NCBI GenBank assembly: GCA_017547995.1
Contig: JAFYNW010000128.1
Location: forward strand, 1-6,118
Source: Clostridia bacterium
Lineage (GTDB): Bacteria; Bacillota; Clostridia; Oscillospirales; Butyricicoccaceae
Reading direction: 5' to 3'
Length of the DNA stretch: 6,118 nt
Shown here: in pieces, positions 5,421-6,118 of the stretch
Layout: the number at the start of each line of letters is the position of its first letter
Position numbering within the stretch: position 1 is the first letter of the stretch
The notes under the pieces: model-generated
What the model saw: only the letters and a program-made list of their open reading frames with translations
What the model was told of the DNA's origin: nothing
The model's database searches: none
Position numbers and translations under genes: made by a program

Positions 5421-6118
5421 TTATTTAGAAATCTTTTTTACCATAACCACGAGTTCATGCACGAGAAGCGGTACCATCGCTGTGAGCACGAGGCCGACCC
5501 ATTCGCCCATGCCGAGTTTTGCTGTGCCGAATACATTTACGAGGAATGGCACTTCAGTTACGAGAATCTGAAGCACGAAGCCGACTGTGAAGGCAAGAAT
5601 CATCATCTTGTTATTTGTATGATTCATCTTGAATACCGACTTATTCACGTCTCTCATGCCGATAGCGTGGAAAAGCTGTGAAAGGCCGAGAATTGTGAAG
5701 GCATAGGTCTGTGCTCTTGCAAGTGTACCTGCATCGCTGAGAATACCAGAAATATTCGCAATAGAAATCGCTTCGCCACTTGCCATAAGTGTTGTCACAG
5801 GAATAAAGAGGAAGCCGCAGAGTGTGATGAGAGCAACGATTACGCCGTAGCCGATTGTGATGAGATAGCCGCCGTGAGCGAAAATGCTTTCATCAGGGTC
5901 GCGAGGCTGCTCCTTCATCATACATGCCTTATCGTTTTCGTCGACACCGAGTGCAAGACCAGGAAGCGAGTCTGTGATAAGGTTTACCCACAGAATGTGA
6001 ATAGCCTTGAGCGGTGCCGCAAGACCGACAAGGATGGAAAGGAACATTGTGATGATTTCACCGAAATTGGAGGAGAGGAGGAAATGGACAGACTTTTTGA
6101 TATTTGCATAAATGCTTC
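5421..6118 (-). CDS. P2-type Ca2+-transporting ATPase, C-terminal part (5' end outside window)
   Basis: The last ~231 residues of a P-type cation pump that exports Ca2+ using ATP via a phosphoaspartate. The frame stays open to the right edge, so the Met at 6047 is internal. The visible part begins at the junction to membrane helix M5 with YANIKKSVHFLLSSNFGEI, whose N and E match Ca2+ ligands in SERCA-type pumps. The M6 motif LWVNLITDSLPGLALGVD follows, with the N, T and D ligands present. After it come the conserved loop with EQPRDPDE and four more hydrophobic helices (M7-M10), i.e. the Cation_ATPase_C domain, ending in VKKISK. The actuator, phosphorylation and nucleotide domains lie upstream, outside the window. 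The conserved ligands favour Ca2+, but Mn2+ or another cation is possible. No terminator is seen between its stop and the tRNA promoter. Confidence 0.95.
   Translation of the reverse strand, partial: SIYANIKKSVHFLLSSNFGEIITMFLSILVGLAAPLKAIHILWVNLITDSLPGLALGVDENDKACMMKEQPRDPDESIFAHGGYLITIGYGVIVALITLCGFLFIPVTTLMASGEAISIANISGILSDAGTLARAQTYAFTILGLSQLFHAIGMRDVNKSVFKMNHTNNKMMILAFTVGFVLQILVTEVPFLVNVFGTAKLGMGEWVGLVLTAMVPLLVHELVVMVKKISK

Overview
The window reads as ordinary chromosome from a Gram-positive, low-to-moderate GC Clostridia-type bacterium (Firmicutes/Bacillota, probably an anaerobic gut lineage). This rests on strong GGAGG-type ribosome binding sites, consensus sigma-A promoters, hairpin-plus-U-tract terminators, a phiLC3-type holin, an oxygen-sensitive Fe-S serine dehydratase-type enzyme and tRNA genes with encoded CCA ends. 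The species cannot be named from this sequence.

Layout. (1) 1-1936, plus strand: the C-terminal part of a membrane sensor histidine kinase, cut by the left edge, overlaps by 11 bases an sfsA-family nuclease gene, so the two are translationally linked. A bidirectional terminator follows. (2) 1954-2550, minus strand: a TehB-like SAM methyltransferase. Its promoter lies back to back with the promoter of the next gene; the two -35 boxes are only 11 bases apart. (3) 2690-4282, plus strand: a 530-residue fused beta-alpha Fe-S hydro-lyase of the L-serine dehydratase superfamily. The three cluster cysteines are kept, but two substrate-site motifs and the tail are altered. A strong terminator follows, shared with a convergent gene. 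(4) 4326-4703, minus strand: a 125-residue cysteine-containing protein I do not recognise, with its own promoter. (5) 4790-5056, minus strand: an orphan phage holin. (6) 5142-5359, minus strand: a two-gene tRNA-Ser operon (UGA then GCU anticodons) with a consensus promoter and an intrinsic terminator. (7) 5421 to the right edge, minus strand: the C-terminal membrane part of a P2-type Ca2+ ATPase.

The genes look like a series of short independent transcription units rather than one pathway: signalling plus nucleic acid metabolism, a methyltransferase, amino acid catabolism, a phage-derived remnant beside tRNAs, and ion transport. I see no CRISPR array, transposase, toxin-antitoxin pair or obvious new multi-gene defence system. 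The points most worth checking are the divergent dehydratase, the orphan holin next to the tRNA-Ser pair, the inverted repeat lying over the tRNA promoter, and the unrecognised 125-residue protein.
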